DNA from: CAHJXF01 sp038254545
GTDB taxonomy: Bacteria > Pseudomonadota > Gammaproteobacteria > Burkholderiales > Burkholderiaceae_D
NCBI GenBank assembly: GCA_038254545.1
Contig: JBBSGB010000011.1
Location: forward strand, 39,286 to 103,285
Length of the DNA stretch: 64,000 bases
Direction of reading: 5' to 3'
Below, in pieces: positions 19,207 through 26,414 of the stretch; positions within the stretch are counted from its first letter, which is position 1, and each line of letters starts with the position of its first letter. The notes under the pieces were generated by a model that saw only the letters and a list, made by a program, of their open reading frames with translations, was not told the origin of the DNA and ran no database searches. A program made the position numbers and the translations under genes.

Positions 19207-20439
19207 TCAATGATCTGCTCTGAGCGCGAGCACCGCGTTCGTCCCGCCGAACGCAAACGAGTTCGTGAGCATGGTGCGCATCGCGATGCCCTCCCGCGCC
19301 GCGTTGGGCACGTAGTCGAGGTCGCATGCTGGGTCGGGTACCTGCAGGTGCATCGTCGGTAACGCGGTCGCATGCTGCATGGCCACAAGCGACAGCACGA
19401 GTTCGAGCGCACCTGCGGCGCCGAGCAGGTGGCCGTGCAATGCCTTGGTCGCGCTGATCGGAATATCGGACGCACGCGCGCCGAAGACAGCCTTGATCGC
19501 GGCCGTCTCGACGGTATCGTTGGCCTGTGTGCCGGTGCCGTGCGCATTGATGGCGTCGACCTCCGATGCATCGATCGAGGCCGACTTCAAGGCCGCCTGC
19601 ATCGCCGCGGCCTGCCCTTCCACGCTCGGGCGCGTGATGTGTCCGGCGTCCGTGACCAGGCCATAGCCGATCACTTCACCATGGATCGTCGCACCGCGTT
19701 CCATCGCCCGATCCCATGGCTCGAGCACGACCATCGCGGCCCCTTCGCCGAGCACCATGCCGCTGCGGTCCAGCGCGAACGGCTTGCACGATGCGGATGG
19801 ATCGTTCTCGTCGATGCTGGCCAGCGTGTGCAGCGCTTCCCACGCCTTCAGCGATCCGAACGACAGCGGCGCTTCGGTACCGCCGGCGATGGCTACATCG
19901 AGCTCGCCTCGCACCAGCCGCAGCCACGCTTCACCGATCGAGACCGCCGATGAAGAGCATGCGGTCGAGTACGTCAGGTTCGGTCCGTGCAGCTCGTGAT
20001 CGATCGCGATCCACGCGGCAGCCGCGTTGTGCATGCCCATCAGCACCGTGTACGGCTTGATGCGATCCGAGTGCTCGCCGTAGAGGATGCGATAGCCGTC
20101 ATCGCTGGTGTGCGACCCGCCCATGCCGGTGCCGACGAAGACGCCGACGCGGCTGCGGTCCGTGCGCTCGAGCGCTTCGCGCGCATCGGCGAACGCCCGC
20201 TTTGCGGCCACCAGCGCGAACTGGCTGAAGCGATCGAGCATGCGCAATTTCGGTGGCTCGAAATGTTCGGCCCCATCGAACGATGTCGTTGCCGCGAGCG
20301 GCGCGACGAGCCGATGCGCGAAGGGAACGGCCAGCCTGTGGATCGCCGAGCGACCCGCGCGCGCGGCTTCGAACAGTTCGTTCGCGGTATGTCCCAGCGG
20401 AGATACGACGCCGATGCCGGTGACTGCGATGCGTTTCAT
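19207..20439 (-). CDS. Beta-ketoacyl-ACP synthase (KAS II/FabF-like) of the type III PKS cluster
   Basis: A 410-residue condensing enzyme that extends acyl chains on a carrier protein. The active-site cysteine is C161 in TYSTACSSSAVS; the two histidines are H300 in NAHGTGTQANDT and H337 in KALHGHLLGAAG, so the full Cys-His-His set is present and it is not a chain-length-factor type dead copy. The start MKRIAVTGIGVVSPLG is unambiguous. It is the last biosynthetic gene of the cluster, separated from the ACP gene by a 95-bp gap filled with 13-bp repeats. The presence of a dedicated KAS and ACP suggests a special acyl-ACP is made for the type III PKS. Confidence 0.9.
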   Translation of the reverse strand: MKRIAVTGIGVVSPLGHTANELFEAARAGRSAIHRLAVPFAHRLVAPLAATTSFDGAEHFEPPKLRMLDRFSQFALVAAKRAFADAREALERTDRSRVGVFVGTGMGGSHTSDDGYRILYGEHSDRIKPYTVLMGMHNAAAAWIAIDHELHGPNLTYSTACSSSAVSIGEAWLRLVRGELDVAIAGGTEAPLSFGSLKAWEALHTLASIDENDPSASCKPFALDRSGMVLGEGAAMVVLEPWDRAMERGATIHGEVIGYGLVTDAGHITRPSVEGQAAAMQAALKSASIDASEVDAINAHGTGTQANDTVETAAIKAVFGARASDIPISATKALHGHLLGAAGALELVLSLVAMQHATALPTMHLQVPDPACDLDYVPNAAREGIAMRTMLTNSFAFGGTNAVLALRADH

Positions 20440-20450
20440 GGCTCCTTGAT

Positions 20451-20516
20451 GGTTGAAGACGCGGGTTGAAGACGCGGGTTGAAGACGCGGGTCGAAGACG
20501 CGGGGTCGAAGACGCG
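20451..20516. repeat. 13-bp tandem repeat between ACP and ketosynthase genes
   Basis: Five near-identical units (ggttgaagacgcg three times, then ggtcgaagacgcg and a 14-bp variant) fill most of the gap between the two genes, ending 12 bases before the ketosynthase start on the minus strand. The repeat would therefore lie in the ketosynthase ribosome-binding region of the mRNA. Confidence 0.9.
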
Positions 20517-20534
20517 GTCGAATGCGATGCCGCG

Positions 20535-20789
20535 CTACGCTGGTGCTTCGCCGTGCTGAGCGGCGACGAGCTGATCGATATAGCGCGCCACGTCGCCCAC
20601 TGTCGCGAGCGGCACCGCATCGGACGGCAATTTGATGTTGAACTCGTCCTCGATCGTGAACAGCAATTCGGCGACGCCGAGCGAATCGATGCCCAGGCCT
20701 CCGAGCGGCGCATCGAGCGTCAGCCGGTCGGCGTCGAGCTGGTAGTCCTTCACAAGAATCGCACGCAGCCTTTCGATACTCGTCGTCAT
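20535..20789 (-). CDS. Acyl carrier protein
   Basis: An 84-residue carrier protein. The phosphopantetheine attachment serine is S36 in GLGIDSLGVAEL, and the four-helix pattern (ELLFTIEDEFNIKLP, VGDVARYIDQLV) is normal. The start overlaps the FAD oxidoreductase stop (ATGA). This is not the housekeeping acpP, whose usual fabD/fabG/fabF neighbours are absent; it is likely dedicated to the cluster and needs activation by a phosphopantetheinyl transferase encoded elsewhere. Confidence 0.93.
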   Translation of the reverse strand: MTTSIERLRAILVKDYQLDADRLTLDAPLGGLGIDSLGVAELLFTIEDEFNIKLPSDAVPLATVGDVARYIDQLVAAQHGEAPA

Positions 20790-22012
20790 GAAATGTCCTG
20801 TTGATTTGGCACGCATCGTATCTTGCCGCTCCACGCAGCGGCGCGCGTGAGCAGCGCGGGCCAGCGCCCGACCAGGCCGAGCACCGGAGCAAACGCGGCG
20901 GGCCGCATCGCGATGTGTGCGAACGCCGAGGCCAGACGCAGGCGCGGAGCGAATTGCCGGCGCCAGTCGGCCATGTGACGCTGACGCACCGCACGTTGCC
21001 AGACGGGATCGGCCGCGACGGCATCGCGCGGGCGCGAAGCGACGAGGTGCGCGCACAAACACCACGCCGACTGGATCGCCATGCTCATCCCCTCGCCGAT
21101 GATCGGATGCGCTTCGCCTGCGGCGTTGCCGATGCGAAACAATGCATCGTCGCCGTATAGTCGGATGCCCGGGTCCAGCGGTCCGGACGCGAGCCATAAG
21201 CCATCGCGTTCCGCATCGGCCAGCGCCGCTCCGACGCCGCCGCACTCGCGCTTCAGCAAGGCCTCGACGACCTCGCCGGCGCGCGCACCCGGTGCTTCAT
21301 CCCGGCACGCATCGAGCCGGTCCCTGCGCACGCAGCACGCCAGTGTCGTCACGTGCTGATCCGCAACCACCATGCCCCCATAGCCGCCTTGGAAAGCCAG
21401 CACGGCCAACAAGCCATCGGCCAGCGCGGCACGTCGAAAGTTCGCCTTGAATGCGAAGAGATCGCCAGGATTGCGATCGCTGCGTCGCGTCTCGCGGTTC
21501 GCGGGCAATGGCTCCCACGAGCCGTTCGCTGCGATCACGAGCGATGCGCGCAAGCTCTTCTTCTCATCGAAATCGATCGCGCGGATTTCGCAACGATGCG
21601 CGCCGGCGGGCCCTGCTATCGACTGCACAGCCCACGGTTGCAGCACTACCGCGCCGGCGTTGCGGGCCGCATCGAGCAGCAACGTGTCGAGCGTCTCGCG
21701 GCCAAGCGCGCGACCCCAGCGATGCCGTGGACCCGGGGCGGCAGGCAGATCGGCGATGACGGTCCGCTCGCCGAACATCAACGCGACCTGGCGTTGTTCC
21801 GGTCCCGCCGTCGCCATGAAGTCCGCTCCGATGCCAAGCGCCTCGAGCAGCGGCAGGTTGCTCGCTGCGATGCATTCGCCGCAGACCTTGCGGCGCGGGA
21901 AGCGCTGCTTCTCGACTATGGCCACCGACCAGCCGGCGCGCGCGAGCAGGATGGCGGCGGTCGATCCGGCCGGACCGGCACCCACGATCACAACGTCGAA
22001 TGTGTCATCCAT
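20786..22012 (-). CDS. FAD-dependent oxidoreductase (geranylgeranyl reductase / hydroxylase family)
   Basis: A 408-residue flavoprotein. The FAD-binding GxGxxG is VIVGAGPAGSTAA at the N-terminus, followed by the family-typical RRKVCGECIAASNLPLLEA, and a second FAD motif is FRIGNAAGEAHPIIGEGMS. In known type III PKS operons such as Streptomyces srsABC, a flavoprotein of the monooxygenase class oxidises the phenolic lipid to a quinone; a similar step is inferred here. Its start overlaps the methyltransferase stop by one base (TGATG), and its end overlaps the ACP start. Confidence 0.85.
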   Translation of the reverse strand: MDDTFDVVIVGAGPAGSTAAILLARAGWSVAIVEKQRFPRRKVCGECIAASNLPLLEALGIGADFMATAGPEQRQVALMFGERTVIADLPAAPGPRHRWGRALGRETLDTLLLDAARNAGAVVLQPWAVQSIAGPAGAHRCEIRAIDFDEKKSLRASLVIAANGSWEPLPANRETRRSDRNPGDLFAFKANFRRAALADGLLAVLAFQGGYGGMVVADQHVTTLACCVRRDRLDACRDEAPGARAGEVVEALLKRECGGVGAALADAERDGLWLASGPLDPGIRLYGDDALFRIGNAAGEAHPIIGEGMSMAIQSAWCLCAHLVASRPRDAVAADPVWQRAVRQRHMADWRRQFAPRLRLASAFAHIAMRPAAFAPVLGLVGRWPALLTRAAAWSGKIRCVPNQQDIS

Positions 22013-22770
22013 CAGTGCGTCCGTTCGCGCACAGCATCCAGCCGCTCCGCGCGAAAGCAGTGGCTGAAGAGGCCGGCCGAATATTCCGTCAGCTTCCAGC
22101 CGTTCGATTCGCGCGGCCACAAGGCGGTGAGTTCGTCGTCGCGAAAGCCCGCGTGCACGCTCAACACCGCGTCTTCGCGCGTCACCGCGTTCGCGCCGAT
22201 GGCGCCGATCAGGTAGCTGCCGGCAAGCGGCAGCCACGCACGGCGCGGTTCGCAGGCGAAGAAGCAACGAGTCTGCGATGCGATGCTTGCCAGCAGCGTC
22301 GCGAGTTGCTTGACTTCGAAATGGTGAAGGAAGAGATTCGCCACGATCAGGTCCCAACTCGTGCGAGGTACGCCCTCGCGCGGCGCGTCTTCGGCACTTG
22401 CGATCCAGTCGACCACGTCGACGATATGCGGGGTCGCGGTCCAACCTACCGCGGCGTAGCGCTCGATGGTCGCGAGCTCGACGAGGTTCTGGCGATCGAG
22501 CAGCGTCAACTCGACAGGCGGCCATGCATCTTCGAGCGCGCGTGCAACGCCGAGCATGAGGCTGCCATCGCCCGCGCCGAGCTCGAGGATGCGCAGCGGC
22601 GCGCCTGTAGGAAGCAGCGTCGGCCAGTCGCGCAGCGCGCGCAGCACGATCGCACGCGTGCCCATCGCGCGATGGACGCGCTGCAGATCGCGACGCGAGC
22701 GGATCGCGGCTGGGTCGTCCTCGCGAAGGCCATCGAGCGTCTCGGCCGCCACGACCCTCGGCATCGTCAT
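22012..22770 (-). CDS. Class I SAM-dependent methyltransferase
   Basis: A 252-residue methyltransferase with the SAM-binding motif I ILELGAGDGSLML near residue 60 and the acidic strand-2 end LTLLDRQNLV; the catalytic-region motif is DLIVANLFLHHF. It belongs to the soluble Rossmann class, unlike SrsB of Streptomyces, which is a membrane-type methyltransferase. Its target is inferred to be the hydroxyl or ring of the product of the adjacent type III PKS. Start chosen at MTMPRVVAAETL; a longer reading overlaps the PKS gene in a non-protein-like way. Confidence 0.85.
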   Translation of the reverse strand: MTMPRVVAAETLDGLREDDPAAIRSRRDLQRVHRAMGTRAIVLRALRDWPTLLPTGAPLRILELGAGDGSLMLGVARALEDAWPPVELTLLDRQNLVELATIERYAAVGWTATPHIVDVVDWIASAEDAPREGVPRTSWDLIVANLFLHHFEVKQLATLLASIASQTRCFFACEPRRAWLPLAGSYLIGAIGANAVTREDAVLSVHAGFRDDELTALWPRESNGWKLTEYSAGLFSHCFRAERLDAVRERTH

Positions 22771-22819
22771 GAGCAATTCCTTCGCGCGAGAACGATGCCA
22801 TGCGGAGAGACGCCCGGCA

Positions 22820-23878
22820 TCACTCGACCTTGAGCAAGGCGCCGTGACAACTGAAGCCCGCGCCGAATGCCGACAGCCACCACCAACCGCCCGGCGCCTC
22901 GTCGGCGATTGCGGCCTGCAGTACGAAATAGACGAACGCGCTCGACAGGTTGCCGTATTCGCGCAGCATCGCGGCGCTGTAACGAAAGTCCTCGGGTTCG
23001 AGATCGAAGCGGCGCTCGAGCGCGAGCAGCACGTCGCGCCCGCCCGCATGCATGATCCACGCGCTCACGTCGTCGGATGTGATGTGTGCCCGTTCCAGCA
23101 TGGTGTCGAGCACGCGTCCCGCATAGTCCGCCGCGAGCGCGGGAACGGTGCGGGTGAGGATGTTGCGCAGCATGCCCTGGCGTTGCTCGAACATCAGCGC
23201 GTTGCGCTCGGCCGGCTCGATCAGCGAGGTGCTGCCCTGCCATTCGATGCGGCGGCCCGATGCGCGCGGCGCACGCGAAAGCACCGCGGCGCCGGCACCG
23301 TCGCCGAACAGGCAGGCGCTAATCAGCACGCCCGGGTCGTCGTCCAGATACATCGCGGCGCTGCTGACCTCGACGCAGACCGACAACACGTGCTCGCAGG
23401 AGCCCGATGCGAGCAGCGCGTTGCCGAGCTGAAGATTCGGGATGGCCGCCGCGCAGCCCTGGCCCACGAGGTCGAAAGCCTGCACGGAGGATCGAAGGCT
23501 TAGGCGCTCGACCACGTGACCTGAGAGTCCCGGACACAGATAACCCGTGCAGGTGCTCACGATCACGGCGTCGATGTCGTGCGCCGCGAGACTCGCATCG
23601 GCGAGTGCGCGCGCAGCCGCCTCGGCTGCGAGCAACGGCGCATTTGCGAGAAAGCGCTGCGCTAGCGTATCCGGGTCGATGCTGAAGACCTCGGCGAGCG
23701 AAGCTAGCGAAAGCCTGCGCGCTTCGATGCCGTTGTCGCGTTGAAGAACGGTGCGGGCGATCAGGTGCGAGCGAGCGTCGAGGCGCGCGAACCATTCGGA
23801 ATTCTGGAACGCCTCCAGGCATTCGCCCTTGGTGTAGCGCGTGGTGGGCGTGGCCGTTCCGATGCCGCGAAAGAACAT
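22820..23878 (-). CDS. Type III polyketide synthase (chalcone/alkylresorcinol synthase superfamily)
   Basis: Homodimeric condensing enzyme that extends a starter with malonyl-CoA and cyclises the chain; 352 residues. The catalytic triad of the superfamily is complete: C142 in LVGQGCAAAIP, H277 in WIMHAGGRDV and N310 in LREYGNLSSAFV. The C-terminal GFGPG-like loop reads AFGAGFSCHG. First gene of a minus-strand operon with methyltransferase, FAD oxidoreductase, ACP and ketosynthase. The product cannot be read from sequence; alkylresorcinols, alkylpyrones or quinones derived from them are the obvious class. A FabH-like role is less likely given the Asn in LREYGN, which matches chalcone synthases. 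Confidence 0.88.
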   Translation of the reverse strand: MFFRGIGTATPTTRYTKGECLEAFQNSEWFARLDARSHLIARTVLQRDNGIEARRLSLASLAEVFSIDPDTLAQRFLANAPLLAAEAAARALADASLAAHDIDAVIVSTCTGYLCPGLSGHVVERLSLRSSVQAFDLVGQGCAAAIPNLQLGNALLASGSCEHVLSVCVEVSSAAMYLDDDPGVLISACLFGDGAGAAVLSRAPRASGRRIEWQGSTSLIEPAERNALMFEQRQGMLRNILTRTVPALAADYAGRVLDTMLERAHITSDDVSAWIMHAGGRDVLLALERRFDLEPEDFRYSAAMLREYGNLSSAFVYFVLQAAIADEAPGGWWWLSAFGAGFSCHGALLKVE

Positions 23879-23953
23879 GGGTTACGCCTGAAGGAGGTCC
23901 GTAGCAGCGAACGTCCGGCGCGCCGCCCGAAGTTCATTGGCACCGAGGAATTC

Positions 23954-24055
23954 TGGCGTCCCCAGGGAAAGGCGAATCTAACCCCACCCCACGTGGGGTT
24001 AGATTGGCGTCCCCAGGGAAAGGCGAATCTAACCCCACCCCACGTGGGGTTAGAT
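23954..24055 (-). repeat. Two tandem 51-bp repeats carrying tRNA-Glu 3' ends and a hairpin
   Basis: Two identical 51-bp units directly follow the 3' end of tRNA-Glu on the minus strand. Each contains the last 14 nt of tRNA-Glu including CCA (plus strand tggcgtccccaggg at 23954 and 24005, matching 24056 in the tRNA itself). Each also has a perfect inverted repeat with 12-bp arms (AATCTAACCCCA and TGGGGTTAGATT) and a 7-nt loop. The hairpin abuts the tRNA CCA. The arrangement recalls E. coli tyrT, where tandem repeats downstream of the tRNA include its 3' end. Confidence 0.95.
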
Positions 24056-24131
24056 TGGCGTCCCCAGGGGGATTCGAACCCCCGTACCTACCGTGAAAGG
24101 GTAGTGTCCTAGGCCTCTAGACGATGGGGAC
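24056..24131 (-). tRNA. tRNA-Glu (anticodon TTC)
   Basis: 76 nt with CCA encoded. Acceptor stem GTCCCC pairs with GGGGAC, discriminator G, T arm GGGGGTTCGAATCCCCC, anticodon loop CTTTCAC in the stem context CCTTTCACGG. It is encoded 20 nt downstream of tRNA-Ala and downstream of gltX, the gene for its cognate synthetase, on the same strand. Confidence 0.98.
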
Positions 24132-24151
24132 CGCGGATGCCGCTTCGATCT

Positions 24152-24227
<76 letters not shown>

Positions 24228-24240
24228 CGCGAAGGGCGCG

Positions 24241-24268
24241 ATTATAAGCGAATTGGCTGGTCTCGCAA
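24241..24268 (-). promoter_or_regulatory. Strong sigma-70-type promoter for the tRNA-Ala/tRNA-Glu unit
   Basis: On the minus strand a perfect TATAAT (24241-24246) is preceded by TTGCGA with 16-bp spacing. The -10 lies 13 bases before the mature tRNA-Ala 5' end, followed by a GC-rich discriminator (CGCGCCC) as expected for stringently controlled stable RNA promoters. Confidence 0.8.
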
Positions 24269-24318
24269 AAGCGGATAGCGCACGCGTTGTTCTGACGATG
24301 GAAAGCCGAAACGAGACC

Positions 24319-25743
24319 TCACGCAGCCGCATCCGCCACGCCTCGCTTGATCGCACCGACCACGCGTTCCCTGCCGAAGAGTTCGAGCGTAGCATCGACC
24401 GAGGGTGTCTCGCGTTGTCCCGCTACCAAGACACGCAAGGGGATCGCCAGTTGCGGCATTTTCAACTGATGCTCGGCGAGCACGTTCTTCAGAAGCGCGC
24501 CGATTTCCGCGCGCGTCCACTCGATCCTCGCCGCACGATCCGCGAACGCGACGAGCGCGGGTACGACCGCCGCAGTCACCGTCTGTTGCTTCAACGCGGT
24601 ATCGACCTGTATATCGCGGTAGAACAGCATCGCGGCATCGGCCAGTTGCACCAGCGTGTCGCAACGATCCTTCATCAACGCGATCACCGAGGCGAGATGC
24701 GCGAGGTCGTTCCTGCCGCCACGCGCTTCGATCATCGGCTGCAGGAGTCTCGCAAGCCGCGCGTTGTCGGCCGCCTTGATGTAGTGATTGTTGACCCACG
24801 CCAGTTTCTTCGGGTCCCAGTGCGCCGCGCTCTTGACCAGGTGGCGGGTATCGAACCACGCGACCAGTTGCTCGCTCGTGAACAACTCCTCGTCGCCGTG
24901 GCTCCATCCGAGGCGCGCGAGATAATTGACCATCGCTTCGGGCAGGTAGCCATCGTCGCGATACGCGAGCACGCTGACCGCGCCGCGGCGCTTCGAGAGC
25001 TTCTGCCCGTCGTCGCCCAGGATCACCGGCACGTGGCCGAACTTCGGCAGCGGCGCGCCGAGCGCGTTGAAGATGTTGATCTGCCACGGCGTGTTGTTGA
25101 CGTGTTCGTCGCCGCGAAACACGTGCGTGATGCGCATGTCCCAGTCGTCGACGACGACGCAGAAGTTATAGGTCGGCACGCCGTCGGGTCGCACGATGAT
25201 GAGGTCGTCGATCTCGCGATTCGATATCGTGATCGGTCCCTTGACGAGGTCGGCCCAGCCCACATCGCCATCGAGCGGATTGCGAAAGCGGATCACGGGC
25301 GCCACGCCTTCGGGGACAGTCGGCAGGGTCTTGCCCGGCTCCGGACGCCAGGCGCCGTCGTAGTGGGGCTTCTCGCCGTGCGCGCGCTGTGCATCGCGCT
25401 TGGCTTCGAGCTCTTCAGGCGTGCTGTAGCAGCGATAGGCCGTTCCCGCGGCGAGCATCGCGTCGATTACTTCGCGATAGCGGTCGAGACGCTGCAACTG
25501 GAAGTACGGCCCTTCATCGGCCTCGAGGCCCAGCCAGGTCATGCCGTCGATGATCGCGTCGACCGCCTCCCGCGTCGAGCGCGCGACGTCGGTGTCCTCG
25601 ATGCGCAGGATGAACTTGCCGCGGAAGTGGCGCGCATAGGCCCAAGAAAAGATCGCCGTGCGCGCGGTGCCCAGATGCAGGAAGCCGGTGGGCGATGGCG
25701 CGATGCGGGTGCGAACTTCGGATGGGCGAACTTCGGCTGACAT
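24319..25743 (-). CDS. gltX: Glutamyl-tRNA synthetase
   Basis: Class I synthetase charging tRNA-Glu; 474 residues, normal for the bacterial enzyme. The HIGH-type signature is PSPTGFLHLGTART near the N-terminus and the KMSKS loop is GDDGQKLSKRRGAVS. The start MSAEVRPSEVRTRIAPSPTG is the nearest ATG; an in-frame GTG 48 bases upstream would place a terminator-like hairpin inside the coding sequence and is less likely. Its cognate tRNA-Glu gene lies just downstream on the same strand. Confidence 0.97.
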   Translation of the reverse strand: MSAEVRPSEVRTRIAPSPTGFLHLGTARTAIFSWAYARHFRGKFILRIEDTDVARSTREAVDAIIDGMTWLGLEADEGPYFQLQRLDRYREVIDAMLAAGTAYRCYSTPEELEAKRDAQRAHGEKPHYDGAWRPEPGKTLPTVPEGVAPVIRFRNPLDGDVGWADLVKGPITISNREIDDLIIVRPDGVPTYNFCVVVDDWDMRITHVFRGDEHVNNTPWQINIFNALGAPLPKFGHVPVILGDDGQKLSKRRGAVSVLAYRDDGYLPEAMVNYLARLGWSHGDEELFTSEQLVAWFDTRHLVKSAAHWDPKKLAWVNNHYIKAADNARLARLLQPMIEARGGRNDLAHLASVIALMKDRCDTLVQLADAAMLFYRDIQVDTALKQQTVTAAVVPALVAFADRAARIEWTRAEIGALLKNVLAEHQLKMPQLAIPLRVLVAGQRETPSVDATLELFGRERVVGAIKRGVADAAA

Positions 25744-25765
25744 GGGGACGATCTCGACGGCGGGA

Positions 25766-25792
25766 CAAAACAAAATGCCCGCGTCGGCGGGC
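25766..25792 (-). promoter_or_regulatory. Terminator-like hairpin in the gltX leader (candidate attenuator)
   Basis: On the minus strand GCCCGC and GCGGGC pair around a CGAC loop (25777-25792) and are followed by ATTTTGTTTTG. It lies between the candidate gltX promoter and the gltX start, about 25 bases before the ATG, and no minus-strand gene lies upstream for it to terminate. Attenuation is inferred. Confidence 0.55.
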
Positions 25793-25849
25793 ACGGCGAT
25801 TGGGGAGCGACGCAAACAGTGACCCGACAACAACAGTGGGCGAGCCAAG

Positions 25850-25878
25850 ATGTTACGGGATTGTGCCAAGTCGCTCAA
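25850..25878 (-). promoter_or_regulatory. Candidate gltX promoter
   Basis: Minus-strand TTGAGC (25873-25878) and TAACAT (25850-25855) with a 17-bp spacer. Transcription would begin near 25843 and give a leader of about 100 nt containing the terminator-like hairpin. Confidence 0.6.
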
Positions 25879-25952
25879 AAGGTCGCAAAGCGCGTTCGGG
25901 TGTCGAAAGTTTCGGCTAGAGTCGGCAAGCCAACCACGAACCGAACCCCATC

Positions 25953-26372
25953 GTGCCGACTTCATCGCAGCATCTATCTCTCACCAACGCCTCACCGCAA
26001 AGCGCGCGCAAACGTCGACGCCTGGCAGGGTTTGCAACGCTGGCCGCGGCGATCGTCGCCGCACAAGGATGCGTTGCGGCCCCGTCCCCGGTCGGCCCCG
26101 AAGCGCGGGTCATCGTGCGCTTTCGGCCAGGCAGCCCCGACCCTTACGACGCCGCGTTCCGCGCCCGGCTCGCGTCGAGCGCGCGCGTATCGCACGTCGA
26201 TCTGCTGCGCCCGATGTCGGGCGACGCGTACGTGATGACCATCGGATGCGCCGATCCGAACGCAACGACCGCCTCGACGGCTTCGGACGCGTGCGCATCG
26301 GCCATCAGGCGGCTCGGGGCGACCGAGTGGGTGGCGAGCATCGAAAACGATGGCCGCGAAAAACATCAGTGA
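25953..26372 (+). CDS. Stand-alone I9 propeptide-like exported protein
   Basis: A 139-residue protein from a GTG start with a hydrophobic signal near residues 24-42 (LAGFATLAAAIVAAQGCVAA), possibly a lipoprotein with Cys in AAQGC. The mature part resembles the propeptide of the neighbouring subtilase: RVIVRFRPG versus RIIVKLKGA, LLRPMSGDAYVM versus PVRPMSDNAQVL, and RRLGATEWVASIENDGRE versus RRDPSVEYAYVDARE. Such inhibitor I9-like domains fold or inhibit subtilases. I infer it is an extra chaperone or inhibitor for the protease encoded 42 bases downstream. Start is uncertain; no ATG or ribosome site is visible. Confidence 0.65.
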   Translation: MPTSSQHLSLTNASPQSARKRRRLAGFATLAAAIVAAQGCVAAPSPVGPEARVIVRFRPGSPDPYDAAFRARLASSARVSHVDLLRPMSGDAYVMTIGCADPNATTASTASDACASAIRRLGATEWVASIENDGREKHQ

Positions 26373-26414
26373 CGCGCGCATCATGCGGCTCTCGCCATCA
26401 GTGAAGAGCCTCCC

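Noticed and set aside
23891..23898. Perfect Shine-Dalgarno sequence AAGGAGGT on the plus strand
   Set aside because: No start codon at suitable distance and no protein-like frame follows before the tRNA repeats. On the minus strand it lies in the PKS leader, where it is only an anti-SD-like sequence.
23954..24055. Possible CRISPR array
   Set aside because: Only two directly abutting units, no spacers, and the unit contains tRNA sequence.
17174..24131. Genomic island inserted at tRNA-Glu with the 3' end copies as attachment sites
   Set aside because: I see no integrase gene, and no further copy of the 14-bp tRNA end near the far border of the cluster. The two copies are tandem, not flanking.
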